A stretch of 64,000 nt of DNA. It comes from Alphaproteobacteria bacterium (GTDB taxonomy: Bacteria > Pseudomonadota > Alphaproteobacteria > RF32 > CAG-239). Shown piece after piece: positions 27,797 to 36,776 of the stretch. The DNA lies in NCBI GenBank assembly GCA_017501665.1, contig JAFVWM010000036.1, forward strand, positions 1-64,000, read 5' to 3'. The position numbers were made by a program, and so were the translations under genes. The notes under the pieces were generated by a model. That model had not been told where the DNA came from. It was given only the letters and a program-made list of their open reading frames with translations, and did not search any database. Every line of letters starts with the position of its first letter. Positions within the stretch are counted from its first letter, which is position 1.

Positions 27797-27955
27797 ATGA
27801 AAACAAAATCAACAGACACAACAAAATCAGATAACTACACAAAAGAACAAATTAAAGAAAATTGTATTATCGAATTTCTTTGTTTGTTGTCGGATAAACC
27901 GAGATTTTCAATAAAGATGTTTATTGAAAATATAATAAAGTTGTTTAAGAAATAA
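27797..27955 (+). CDS. Small hypothetical protein, 52 aa
   Basis: A short frame with a strong AGAGGA site 8 bases before its ATG. It encodes a hydrophilic Thr/Lys-rich first third (MKTKSTDTTKSDNY), a middle helix with two cysteines (NCIIEFLCLLSD) and a basic amphipathic end (MFIENIIKLFKK). Its stop overlaps the 3' end of the convergent sirtuin gene by 11 bases. It might be membrane-associated. No family is recognised. Confidence 0.55.
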   Translation: MKTKSTDTTKSDNYTKEQIKENCIIEFLCLLSDKPRFSIKMFIENIIKLFKK

Positions 27956-28655
27956 CTTTTAACATTTCATCGACAAAAGCGGGAAGGGTTGTTCCGGCAG
28001 GGCCTATAATATGTTTATCAAAAAAGAAATTATTGGAAGTATTTTCCAAATTAAATTCGTAAGTGTCGGCACCATAATATTTTGCAGTTTGTACAAAAGA
28101 CGCTGCAGGAAACACAACACCGGAAGTTCCTATTGATAAAAACAAATCACATTTTGTAAGTAACTCTTCTACTTTATCCATATAAAGCAGGTTTTCACCA
28201 AAAAATACAATATTCGGTTTCATTCGTCCCAATTCATTACAATTAGAACAAATGGTATTTATACCGACATTACCGAAAGTTTCCAAAATATGTCCGCAAT
28301 TAAGGCATACAGCCTGATTTATTTGCCCGTGTATATGATAAATATTTTTATTTTTGGCTTTTTCATGCAAAGTATCAACATTTTGTGTAATGATGCTTAT
28401 ATTTGCCGGATATTCATTTTGAAGTTTTGTAATGGCTAAGTGAGCTGGATTGGGTTTGGCTTTTTTCAATTCGATTTTTAATTCATTATAAAAATCATGT
28501 ACATACTTAGGATTACGAGCAAATCCTTCAATCGTTGCCACATCATCAACCTTATGATTATTCCACAAACCGTTAGCCGATCTGAATGTGGCCAAACCTG
28601 ACTCTGCCGAAATTCCGGCACCTGTTAAAATAACAATATTTTTATACATCTTCAT
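27945..28655 (-). CDS. cobB: NAD-dependent protein deacylase, sirtuin family
   Basis: Sirtuins remove acetyl or other acyl groups from lysines using NAD. The 236 residues have GAGISAESGLATFR (NAD site, from residue 12), TQNVDTLH, the catalytic His109 in HIHG, two zinc pairs (CLNC at 117-120 and CSNC at 136-139) and SIGTSGVVFPAA. The size is that of bacterial class III/U CobB. AGGG upstream of ATG 28655 is a modest ribosome site. Confidence 0.93.
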   Translation of the reverse strand: MKMYKNIVILTGAGISAESGLATFRSANGLWNNHKVDDVATIEGFARNPKYVHDFYNELKIELKKAKPNPAHLAITKLQNEYPANISIITQNVDTLHEKAKNKNIYHIHGQINQAVCLNCGHILETFGNVGINTICSNCNELGRMKPNIVFFGENLLYMDKVEELLTKCDLFLSIGTSGVVFPAASFVQTAKYYGADTYEFNLENTSNNFFFDKHIIGPAGTTLPAFVDEMLKVIS

Positions 28656-28730
28656 TTGATAACCCTAAAATATGAATTGCTAAAGCTATAAAGAATTTTA
28701 TAATCAAAAACAGAAAGGAATCAAGCTTAA

Positions 28731-29261
28731 ATGAGTTTTTTGTTATTGTCCTGTTGCGCACCTTGTTCTTGTGCCGTAATTAAAAAGTTAGCCGATGAAA
28801 AGACTGATTTTAGTGTGTTATTTTATAATCCTAATATCAGGCCTTATGAAGAATATCGCAAGAGATGCGATGAAAATAAGCGTGTTTGTGAAAAATACAG
28901 TATAAAATTCATCGAAATTGAATATGACAATGAAAGATGGTGTAAATTAACAAAAGGTTTAGAAAATATGCCCGAGCGTCAAAAACGTTGCTCTATATGT
29001 TTTGCTATGAGATTAAGACGCACTTTTGAATATGCTAAAGAAAACGGTTATGATGCTGTGGCAAGTGTTTTAGGTGTATCGAGGTATAAAGACCTAAAGC
29101 AAGTAAACGAAGTAGCTCTATCCGAAGCTGAACGGGCAGGGATGCCGTATATCGAAATAGAAGGACGCAAAGGCGGTATGCAAGAGCTCAGAAACCATCT
29201 TATAAAAGAATTAAATTTATATAATCAAGACTATTGCGGATGTAAACCAAGGGGAGAATAA
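28731..29261 (+). CDS. queH: Epoxyqueuosine reductase QueH
   Basis: QueH performs the last step of queuosine synthesis in tRNA, reducing epoxyqueuosine, and replaces the cobalamin enzyme QueG. The 176-residue protein has the diagnostic early cysteines LLSCCAPCSC (Cys8, 9, 12, 14), FYNPNIRPYEEY, RQKRCSICFAMRL and the late DYCGC. These cysteines bind iron-sulfur and a second metal. It is the first of a tight run of plus-strand genes (queH, pip, histidine phosphatase); the next gene starts 5 bp on. Confidence 0.93.
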   Translation: MSFLLLSCCAPCSCAVIKKLADEKTDFSVLFYNPNIRPYEEYRKRCDENKRVCEKYSIKFIEIEYDNERWCKLTKGLENMPERQKRCSICFAMRLRRTFEYAKENGYDAVASVLGVSRYKDLKQVNEVALSEAERAGMPYIEIEGRKGGMQELRNHLIKELNLYNQDYCGCKPRGE

Positions 29262-29265
29262 ATAA

Positions 29266-30186
29266 ATGTTTCTTAATAAATGGTTTTTACCAAAGCCCTA
29301 TAATGAAGGGTATTTACCGGAAAAAGACGGACATAAGATATATTTTGCCGAATATGGTAATAAGAAAGGCATACCTGTGTTGTTATTTCACGGCGGTCCC
29401 GGAGGAAGCTGTAAGGCAAAAAAAATTAAAGGCATAAACTTAAACAAGTATCGGGTTATCACTCTTGATCAGCGAGGTTGTGGTTTATCGACCCCATTAG
29501 GAAAAATTGAAAATAATACGACAGATGATTTATTAAAAGATTACGATAGGTTGGTTAACTATCTTAATATAAATAAAAAAATTATTCTCCGAGGCGGATC
29601 ATGGGGATCAACTATTGCTTTATTGTGGGCAGAGAAAAATCCGCAAAAAGTTGAAAAAATGTTATTATCTCAAATATTTTTGGCCAATGATGATTTTCAT
29701 CATTGGGAATTTGACGGAACTAAATACATTTATCCGGAATTCGTGGAATATATGGATAAAAAATCAAAAGGAAATATAATAGGTTATTACAACAAGTTAA
29801 TCCAAAGCTCTAACACAAAAAAACAATTGGAAGCAATCAATGAGTTTGGTTGGTTTGAGCGAATTTGCGGTAGTATGAGACCTGAATTTGCTTGTTTTTC
29901 AGATGCTTGTGATAAAGAATTAGCTTCAAATCGCATTTATATTCATTATGCCGCAAATAATTTCTTTTTAAAGGGAAATGACATTCTTAAAAATATTAAT
30001 AAAATCAAAGATATAAAAACAATTATAATCCATAATCGACTTGATCTCATATGTCCGTTTAAAGGTGCATACGATCTACATAAAAATATGAATAATTCAG
30101 AGCTGATAATTGTTGATGAGTTCGGACATGTCGGAAACAAATTACGAAAAACTATAGCGAAAAAATTAAATGGAGATTTAAAATGA
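29266..30186 (+). CDS. pip: Proline iminopeptidase
   Basis: A 306-residue alpha/beta hydrolase that removes N-terminal proline from peptides in the cytoplasm. Diagnostic blocks are HGGPGG near residue 42 (oxyanion region), LDQRGCGLS, the nucleophile elbow GGSWGS with Ser112, Asp260 in NRLDLICP and His288 in FGHVG. It overlaps the next gene by 4 bases (ATGA). A strong GGGGAGA site lies upstream. Confidence 0.92.
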   Translation: MFLNKWFLPKPYNEGYLPEKDGHKIYFAEYGNKKGIPVLLFHGGPGGSCKAKKIKGINLNKYRVITLDQRGCGLSTPLGKIENNTTDDLLKDYDRLVNYLNINKKIILRGGSWGSTIALLWAEKNPQKVEKMLLSQIFLANDDFHHWEFDGTKYIYPEFVEYMDKKSKGNIIGYYNKLIQSSNTKKQLEAINEFGWFERICGSMRPEFACFSDACDKELASNRIYIHYAANNFFLKGNDILKNINKIKDIKTIIIHNRLDLICPFKGAYDLHKNMNNSELIIVDEFGHVGNKLRKTIAKKLNGDLK

Positions 30187-30767
30187 GAAAAGATTTTTAT
30201 ATATTTCGTCATGGACAAAGCACATATAATGTCGCCGGCAGGATACAAGGACAAACAAATGATTCGGTTCTTACGGATTTAGGTAAAGAACAGGCCGAAG
30301 CAGTGGGAAAAAAGTTAGAGGACAAAAAAATTGATATTGTTGTATCCTCACCATTGTACAGAGCAAAGCAAACTGCCGAACTGGCTAATCGCACAATAAA
30401 TAAAAAAATCGTTGAAGATAAAAGCTTTACAGAAGTTGATGTTGGTGTGGTTGAAGGAATGCACTATACAGAGGCAAAAGAAAAGTATAAAGAAGAGTTT
30501 GAAAAAATGCACTCACATGCAAAAGGTAATGATGATGCTTGCTATCCCGAAGGCGAAACAAGAAAGCAAGTAAGAAAAAGAGTTTTTGAAGGTTTGGAAT
30601 ATTGGGCTTCAAAAGATGAATATAATTGTATAGCAATAGCATCACATGGTATTATGTTATCTCAAACATTAATTGCCTTAGGTAAAGAAGCTGATGATAT
30701 ACCAAATGGTTCAATCCTTCATATAAAAAAAGAGAACGGATTATGGTCGATAGTGGAATGGATCTAA
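30183..30767 (+). CDS. Histidine phosphatase family protein
   Basis: A 194-residue phosphoglycerate-mutase-like phosphatase. FRHGQSTYNVAGRIQGQTN holds the catalytic RHG and the following arginine, and the conserved second histidine is in IASHGIMLS. The acid is in EVDVGVVEG. Members act on many phospho-substrates, so the substrate is unknown. It overlaps pip by 4 bases, and the next frame starts inside its last 25 bases, so it is in the same transcript. Confidence 0.88.
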   Translation: MRKDFYIFRHGQSTYNVAGRIQGQTNDSVLTDLGKEQAEAVGKKLEDKKIDIVVSSPLYRAKQTAELANRTINKKIVEDKSFTEVDVGVVEGMHYTEAKEKYKEEFEKMHSHAKGNDDACYPEGETRKQVRKRVFEGLEYWASKDEYNCIAIASHGIMLSQTLIALGKEADDIPNGSILHIKKENGLWSIVEWI

Positions 30768-30994
30768 ATAATGATAAAGAGAGTGTTGCAAATATTGAAA
30801 TTGCGCACTATATTATGCTATCATTATATCGGGAATATTCAATACAGATGTTGAATAATCCGAATAAAAAAAGTGAATATGTTCCCTTAATGCGCCAGAT
30901 AAAAAATGATATAAAATATCTGAGTAAGGTTGAGCTTGTTGAGAAAGCCGACAAATTTTATAAGAAAATATTACAAAAAATGAAAAGTAAATGA
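30743..30994 (+). CDS. Small helical protein, possible antitoxin
   Basis: An 83-residue acidic-to-basic helical protein with no signal peptide. It begins inside the end of the histidine phosphatase gene, and its stop is 1 bp before the zeta-toxin-like gene, so the two are tightly coupled. A start at 30758 is also possible. The size and all-helical look fit an epsilon-type antitoxin, but I see no clear sequence match to known epsilon or PezA proteins. The antitoxin idea rests on position only. Confidence 0.55.
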   Translation: MVDSGMDLNNDKESVANIEIAHYIMLSLYREYSIQMLNNPNKKSEYVPLMRQIKNDIKYLSKVELVEKADKFYKKILQKMKSK

Positions 30995-30995
30995 T

Positions 30996-31922
30996 ATGTC
31001 AAATGAAAATAAATATGTGTTGAATGATAAAGAACGCGAAGAATGGTATAATTACGTTGTAAAACCTTGTTTTTTAGATGATCATAAGAAATCAAAAAAT
31101 CCTACATTCTTTTTGATTACAGGGCAACCGGGCGCCGGAAAAACAACAGCATCTGCTAAAATTGCAGAAAATGCTGACCCGTATCCCGTAAAATTTGGTG
31201 GTGATGATATCAGAATGCTTCATCCTCATTATGATGAAATCATAAAAGATCATTTTACCGACTATCCTTTTATTACTAAACCTGATATGTCTTGGGCCAG
31301 ACAAAAGCTTATCGATGATTCGATTATGAATGGTTACAATATACAACTGGATTGTATATTGTCGAACCCTAACGATTGGAGAATGGGAACGTTACTTCAA
31401 GCAAAGTATGCAGGATATAGGGTGGAATGTATAGTTTTAGGAGTTCATAGATATTTAAGTGAAGTTTCAATATTTAAGCGTTGTGAAGAGCAAAAACTTG
31501 TTGATGGAAAAGGTTTTCCTCCCACACTTGAGGTTCACGATACGGCATATAAGCTACTTCCTGATATTATATCTAAAATGTATTCTGAAAAGGTGGCTGA
31601 TAAAATTATGATTTGTAACCGTAATTTTGATATTTTTTATAATACGGATGATAATCATAATCCGACAGTACAAGGTATTAGAAAAGGTTTGTATCAATCA
31701 AGACAAAGTTGCGTTACGACCGATGGTTTGAATCAAATAAAAGCATCTTGGGATAATGTTCAGGAATTGATGTCAAAGAGAGAACATTCTGAAACAGAAT
31801 TTTTACAAATGAAAAAATGCTACAATGCGTTTTGTGAAAATTCAGGTATTAATAATCGTCACAATACAAGCATTAATAACGCTATATTTATCATACAACA
31901 AGCTAATAAAACAAGAAAATAA
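30996..31922 (+). CDS. Zeta-toxin family kinase
   Basis: A 308-residue P-loop kinase of the zeta/PezT family. Known members phosphorylate UDP-N-acetylglucosamine and so poison cell-wall synthesis. The sequence has Walker A GQPGAGKT at 43-50, the substrate-site block GGDDIRMLHPHYDE with Asp70/71 and Arg73, AGYRVECIVLGVHRYLS, and HDTAYKLLPD. These match the family in order. The C-terminal 80 residues are an extra helical part. With the small gene 1 bp upstream it could form a toxin-antitoxin pair; alternatively it is a housekeeping nucleotide-sugar kinase. Confidence 0.8.
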   Translation: MSNENKYVLNDKEREEWYNYVVKPCFLDDHKKSKNPTFFLITGQPGAGKTTASAKIAENADPYPVKFGGDDIRMLHPHYDEIIKDHFTDYPFITKPDMSWARQKLIDDSIMNGYNIQLDCILSNPNDWRMGTLLQAKYAGYRVECIVLGVHRYLSEVSIFKRCEEQKLVDGKGFPPTLEVHDTAYKLLPDIISKMYSEKVADKIMICNRNFDIFYNTDDNHNPTVQGIRKGLYQSRQSCVTTDGLNQIKASWDNVQELMSKREHSETEFLQMKKCYNAFCENSGINNRHNTSINNAIFIIQQANKTRK

Positions 31923-32142
31923 AATTAGTATAAAATCTCATAACTGCAAGAAAGTTAAAGTTGTTATTTATGTACACACAACATAATAGCACCTCTTATT
32001 ATCCATAACATATATTATGCGACAAAATAGTTTTTTGTAAAAAGTTGGGTATAATAAACCTATTTTTGTTATGGATACAAAATATATGCTAAAATGTTTT
32101 ATGTATAATAATATTATTGATTATCAAGTAAGTGGTTAGTTT

Positions 32143-32171
32143 TTGACATAAAAATACAATAAATTTACAAT
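32143..32171 (+). promoter_or_regulatory. Strong sigma70-type promoter
   Basis: A consensus -35 TTGACA (32143-32148) and -10 TACAAT (32166-32171) are 17 bp apart. Transcription would start near 32178, so the ATG at 32178 would be at the very 5' end; the ATG at 32193 behind GAGGA is then the real start of the acetyltransferase. Confidence 0.75.
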
Positions 32172-32192
32172 AACAATATGAGGACTTTTGAT

Positions 32193-32750
32193 ATGTTAGA
32201 GAAAGGTTTTATGCCCAATATTATTATTGGAAAAAAAATAAAATTGGTTGCACGTAATAATCATGATTATGACGAAGATTCATGGTTCGAAATTGATAAA
32301 AACCGTTCATTTTTACGCAAATATCTTTTATGGGTTGATAACACAAATTCATTAGATGATGTTATTAAAACTACTGATATGTTTATTGACTTATGGAATA
32401 AAGGTGAAAACTATGCCTACTCTATTACACTAAACACGACGGGAAAAGCCGTAGGGTCAATAGATATTCACAATATTGATTATAAAAATCATTCTGCCGA
32501 GATAGGTTATTGGCTGTCCGAATCTCATAATGGTAAAGGATATATGGCAGAGGCTGTAAATCTTATTGAAAATCAATCATTTAGTGGCGGATTAAATAGA
32601 TTGTGCATTCAAGTTGAAACCGATAATATACCTTCATGCAAAGTTGCCGAACGAGCTGATTATAAATTTGAAGGTACTCATAAGCAAAAACTTCTTAAAT
32701 ATGGCTCTTTTAGAGATATAAATTGTTACGCTAAGCTAAAAAATGCTTGA
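32193..32750 (+). CDS. GNAT acetyltransferase, RimJ/RimL type
   Basis: A 185-residue N-acetyltransferase using acetyl-CoA; relatives modify ribosomal protein N-termini or small molecules. The start is ATG 32193 because GAGGA lies 8 bases upstream and a consensus promoter ends just before 32178. The GNAT core shows in AVGSIDIHNIDYKNHSAEIG, the acetyl-CoA loop SHNGKGYMAEA, and LCIQVETDNIPSCKVAERAD. The strand order is normal. Substrate unknown. Confidence 0.87.
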   Translation: MLEKGFMPNIIIGKKIKLVARNNHDYDEDSWFEIDKNRSFLRKYLLWVDNTNSLDDVIKTTDMFIDLWNKGENYAYSITLNTTGKAVGSIDIHNIDYKNHSAEIGYWLSESHNGKGYMAEAVNLIENQSFSGGLNRLCIQVETDNIPSCKVAERADYKFEGTHKQKLLKYGSFRDINCYAKLKNA

Positions 32751-32807
32751 TTTTACCACTTTTTTGAATAGTATTTTACATATTTTAACAAATGAGGATA
32801 ACAAAAT

Positions 32808-33590
32808 ATGGAAATAAGTTTTGTAAATGATGAGTTTTCAACCGACATTGACGAGGTTATTGCTTTTACTAAAAAAAACTCCCTTAAATATATTGAGTTA
32901 AGAAAAATAAATGATAAAGATATTATTGATATATCTTTGGAAGAAGCATATGAATTATCAACCAAATTATCCTCAAACGGTGTTTTAGTTTCAGCCATTT
33001 CCTCACCTTTTTTAAAATGGTCTGCAACCAAACAAGATTTTTCTATTATGGGAAAAAATGTGGTTTCAGAAGAAGACTATTTTATAAAGCTTATGGATTT
33101 GGCTGATATATTCGGAGCTCCGAATATCCGTATATATTCCTATCTTAAAGAGGATATAACTTTAGAAGATTTAGGTAAAAAACTGGATGTGTATAGTCAA
33201 ATGGCTTTAGACAGAGGCATTACGTTGTTACTCGAAAATGATAGTCTATGCAATATTAACAGCATTAACAAAATGCATCAACTTCTTGAATTATATAATT
33301 TTTCTAACATATTTCCTCTTCTCAATATGGGAAGTGTTGTGGCGTTGGCTGATGATTATAATCCTCAAGAATTACAAGATTTGATAAACACATGTCAATA
33401 TTTTCATGTTACCGACTATGATAGCGAATTACAACGAAATGTAGTTATCGGTGAAGGTGATGTTGATTATGAAGAAATATTGGCAAATAAACTTAATGAT
33501 GTTTGTACCGTTTTTTCGCTGTTACCAAATACAAAACACCCTGAAGACTTACAAATGTCCTTAAATATTTTTGCATCGTACGAAGAATAA
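32808..33590 (+). CDS. Sugar phosphate isomerase/epimerase-like TIM barrel
   Basis: A 260-residue protein of the xylose-isomerase-like TIM-barrel superfamily. Alternating strands and helices are evident; metal-site candidates are the Glu in LLLENDS, the Asn/Asp region near LLNMGSVVAL, and FHVTDYD and GEGDVDYEEIL near the end, which parallels the typical GxGxxD closing strand. The early strand KYIELRK fits the family. GAGGATAACAAA precedes the ATG. Which sugar it acts on is unknown. Confidence 0.75.
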   Translation: MEISFVNDEFSTDIDEVIAFTKKNSLKYIELRKINDKDIIDISLEEAYELSTKLSSNGVLVSAISSPFLKWSATKQDFSIMGKNVVSEEDYFIKLMDLADIFGAPNIRIYSYLKEDITLEDLGKKLDVYSQMALDRGITLLLENDSLCNINSINKMHQLLELYNFSNIFPLLNMGSVVALADDYNPQELQDLINTCQYFHVTDYDSELQRNVVIGEGDVDYEEILANKLNDVCTVFSLLPNTKHPEDLQMSLNIFASYEE

Positions 33591-33593
33591 ATA

Positions 33594-34136
33594 TCATAAA
33601 CTATTGATTATTTCTTTGATTTCTGAAAGTTCTTCATCATTATATTTAGAAACGTTTTTCTTTGCATATTTGCTAAATTCTTCTAAAAAATCGAGTGAAG
33701 ATCTTTTGTTTATTGTATAATATTTTGCGGTCATTAGTGTTTCAAGTTTATCAATTATCCCGACAAAACGAGCTTCTCGAGTTTTGTTATCGTTATACTC
33801 AGCAACTAAATCAGTAAGTTTAGGCCAATTAAGTTCCTTAGACAAGCGCAACGCCCCTTCTCTTTCCATTTTATCTTTATATTCTTTAGATATATTATCT
33901 TGTGGGGTCATATCGCCGGCATATATTTCAGCTAAATCATGGATCAAAGCAAGTTCCATACATTTTTGTTTATCAAGACTTTCCGGTGCAAACATCATAA
34001 CTAAAAGAGCGACACCAAAACTGTGATCAGCATCGGATTCCGGTAAGTTTATATTAGACATTAACCAACCGCTACGCTTTAAGTCTTTAAACTTTCCTAT
34101 TGTATTTATTATATTTTTTATATAATTTTGTTTCAT
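33594..34136 (-). CDS. HD-domain hydrolase, YfbR-like
   Basis: A 180-residue HD phosphohydrolase resembling 5'-deoxynucleotidase YfbR and related housecleaning enzymes. The metal motif is intact: DADHSFG, then LIHDLAEIYAGD and the final Asp in IIDKLETL. The N-terminal stretch LKRSGWLMSNINLPES is also family-like, so I keep the ATG at 34136, although this makes the gene overlap the upstream ABC ATPase gene by 50 bases. It is the last gene of the minus-strand group after yejF. Confidence 0.83.
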   Translation of the reverse strand: MKQNYIKNIINTIGKFKDLKRSGWLMSNINLPESDADHSFGVALLVMMFAPESLDKQKCMELALIHDLAEIYAGDMTPQDNISKEYKDKMEREGALRLSKELNWPKLTDLVAEYNDNKTREARFVGIIDKLETLMTAKYYTINKRSSLDFLEEFSKYAKKNVSKYNDEELSEIKEIINSL

Positions 34137-35718
34137 TTTTTCTACCCATATTAGCAGATTGTATAAGTTTTTTGGTATAAGAATTTATAGGATTATGCAA
34201 AACTTTGGATGCATAATTAAGTTCTACAATTTTTCCGTCTTTCATCACAGCAATATCATCAGCTAACGCTCTCACAGCTTTTATATCATGAGAAATAAAC
34301 AGATAGGACAAACCTCGAATGTCTTGAATTTTTTGCAACAGTGATATAATTTGAGCTGCAATAGTAACATCAAGTGCAGATGTCGGTTCATCCAATATCA
34401 AAATTTCAGGTTCAACGACCAAAGCTCTGGCAATAGCAATTCTTTGACGCTGTCCTCCGGAAAATTCGTGGGGAAATTTATTTAAGCAATCCGGTTTCAT
34501 ACCGACTTCTGTTAATACTTTTTTTATTTTATCCAGCTCTTGTTCTTTGGACAGTTTAAAGTGAACTTTTAACCCTTCTCCAATAATATCTTTTATAATC
34601 ATTCGAGGATTTAGTGAGTTGTAAGGATCTTGAAAAACAATTTGAACTTTCTTTCTTAACTCTTTGTATTTTATGTGTTTTATATTGTCGTTTTGATAAA
34701 ATATATTTCCTTCATATGAATTAAGTCCGGCAAAAGACATAGCTAAAGTCGTCTTACCTGATCCTGATTCTCCGACCAAACCTAATGTTTTGCCTTTTTT
34801 TAGTTTTAATGATACATTATTTACAGCATATAGGTATTCTTTCGCTTTTCCTAAAAAGCTTTTTTTAGTCGGAAATTTTACTGTGATATTTTTAGCCTCG
34901 ACAACAGTTGGTTGTTTAATATTTTTGTTTTCTTTCAATTTATTAAATGAATAAATTAAAGCTTTAGTATAACTGTGTCGCGGATGTTTAAATATATTGT
35001 CACAAGTGTCTTCTTCAACAATTCTACCGCTTTTCATTACTAAAACTCTATCAGATATTCGTCGTATAATATTTAAATCATGACTTATAAATATGATAGA
35101 CATTCCGATTTTTTCTTTTAACTCAATCAATAAGTCTAATATTTGAGAAGCTATTGTCACATCTAATGCTGTGGTGGGTTCGTCTGCTATTAAAATATCC
35201 GGTTTATTGGCAATAGCCATAGCCAACATAACTCTTTGACGTTGACCACCGGACAATTCATGTGGATAGGATTTGTATTTTTCTTTGGCAGATTTTATTC
35301 CAGTCAATGATAAAAGTTTTATCGTTTCATCATATGCTTGTTTTTCCGTAATTTTTTGATGAATAATAAGTGTTTCTGCTATCTGTTTACCTATCGTATG
35401 CAAAGGATTTAGGCTGGACATTGGTTCTTGAAATATATAAGATATTTTATTGCCTCGATACTCATTAATTTTTGGATTATCTAAAAGCTCTATATCGTTG
35501 AATTTTATAGAACTTTCTTTACCGTGAAATGCCTTGGGATATGGCAATAATCCCATTATGGATAAGGCCGTTAATGATTTACCGGAACCTGACTCTCCTA
35601 CTATCCCTAAAACCTCACCTTTTTTTAATTTAAAGTTGATGTTTTTAATAATTTTGTATTTGTAATTATTCGAAGAATGGAAACCGATACTCAAATTATT
35701 CACTTTTAACAAGCACAT
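34087..35718 (-). CDS. yejF: ABC transporter dual ATPase, YejF-like
   Basis: A 543-residue protein with two fused ATPase domains powering peptide import (oligopeptide/microcin C type). Each half has Walker A GESGSGK(S/T), signature LSGGQRQR or FSGGQRQR, and Walker B ILIADEP or ILILDEP with ISHD. The fused arrangement is that of YejF/DppDF fusions. AGGAGAAA precedes the ATG, and the start overlaps the yejE stop as TGATG. The permease YejB and binding protein YejA are not nearby. The tail NETKLYKKYNKYNRKV is basic and unusual. Confidence 0.9.
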   Translation of the reverse strand: MCLLKVNNLSIGFHSSNNYKYKIIKNINFKLKKGEVLGIVGESGSGKSLTALSIMGLLPYPKAFHGKESSIKFNDIELLDNPKINEYRGNKISYIFQEPMSSLNPLHTIGKQIAETLIIHQKITEKQAYDETIKLLSLTGIKSAKEKYKSYPHELSGGQRQRVMLAMAIANKPDILIADEPTTALDVTIASQILDLLIELKEKIGMSIIFISHDLNIIRRISDRVLVMKSGRIVEEDTCDNIFKHPRHSYTKALIYSFNKLKENKNIKQPTVVEAKNITVKFPTKKSFLGKAKEYLYAVNNVSLKLKKGKTLGLVGESGSGKTTLAMSFAGLNSYEGNIFYQNDNIKHIKYKELRKKVQIVFQDPYNSLNPRMIIKDIIGEGLKVHFKLSKEQELDKIKKVLTEVGMKPDCLNKFPHEFSGGQRQRIAIARALVVEPEILILDEPTSALDVTIAAQIISLLQKIQDIRGLSYLFISHDIKAVRALADDIAVMKDGKIVELNYASKVLHNPINSYTKKLIQSANMGRKNETKLYKKYNKYNRKV

Positions 35719-36758
35719 CAGCTATTTCTCCTGCTGTCAAAAGCATCCCTTATACCCTCGCCTATAAATATAAGCATAGTAAGCAAAGAAGATAATACAA
35801 TAAATATTGAAATCCCAATCCATGGAGCCTGAATATTATCTTTGCCTTGTCGCACCAAATCACCTAGTGACGGATACTCATATGACAAGCCCAATCCCAA
35901 AAAATCTAAAGCAGTTAGTGCAACAATAGATTCTGATAATATAAAAGGTATAAATGTTATAGATGCAACCAATGCATTGGGAAGAATATGTTTAAATATA
36001 ATTCTTAAATCACTGACACCAAGAGCTTTAGCAGCTTTTACAAACTCAAAGTTTCGAGTACGCAAAAACTCAGCTCTGACTACACCCACCAATGACGGCC
36101 AACCGAAAAACAGCATAATTAAAAGCAAAGTCCAAAAATTAGGTGCAAATATACTGGCAATAATAATCAATATAAAAAGTTGTGGTAAAGATTCCCATAT
36201 TTCTAAAATCCTTTGTATTATAATATCTGTTTTACCGCCAAAATATCCTTGAATAGCTCCTATAATTATACCGATTATTGAAGATATAGCAGTTAAAACA
36301 AAGGCAAAAATCACAGAAAGCCTTAGCCCGTATAATATTCTAGCCAAAATATCTCTACCTTCATCATCAGTTCCAAGCCAGTGATTTTTATCCGGAGACG
36401 ATGGTGTCGGTTTATTTAAATCATAGTCAACAGTATTGAACGAATATGGTATTATTGTTGTAAATAAACGACCATTTTCTTTAATGTTTTTAACAACAAG
36501 CGGATCTTTATAGTCCGCAGGTGTCGGAAAATCTCCTCCGAATGTTTGTTCATTATAATTATTCCAAATAGGAAAATACCAACTATTTTTATATTTGACA
36601 GCTAAAGGCTTGTCATTAGCTATAAACTCGGCAAACATACTCAAAATAAAAAGCATAAGAAAAATAATCAACGAATATTTTGCTCTTTTATTTTTACAAA
36701 ACACAAAAAACTTTTTTCTTAACAAATGACTCGAAATTTCATTTCTTTTTTTTGTCAC
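35718..36758 (-). CDS. yejE: ABC transporter permease, YejE-like
   Basis: A 346-residue inner-membrane permease of the oligopeptide/microcin C family. It starts at GTG 36758 with AAAGGA upstream. The N-terminal helix (about 28-47) precedes a periplasmic loop with WYFPIWNNYNEQTFGGDFPTPADY, which is characteristic of YejE, then HWLGTDDEGRDILARILYG and the permease fold with the EAA loop (AAKALGVSDLRIIFKHILPN). It partners with the YejF-like ATPase downstream. Confidence 0.92.
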   Translation of the reverse strand: MTKKRNEISSHLLRKKFFVFCKNKRAKYSLIIFLMLFILSMFAEFIANDKPLAVKYKNSWYFPIWNNYNEQTFGGDFPTPADYKDPLVVKNIKENGRLFTTIIPYSFNTVDYDLNKPTPSSPDKNHWLGTDDEGRDILARILYGLRLSVIFAFVLTAISSIIGIIIGAIQGYFGGKTDIIIQRILEIWESLPQLFILIIIASIFAPNFWTLLLIMLFFGWPSLVGVVRAEFLRTRNFEFVKAAKALGVSDLRIIFKHILPNALVASITFIPFILSESIVALTALDFLGLGLSYEYPSLGDLVRQGKDNIQAPWIGISIFIVLSSLLTMLIFIGEGIRDAFDSRRNS

Positions 36759-36776
36759 CCGGAATATCCTTTAATA

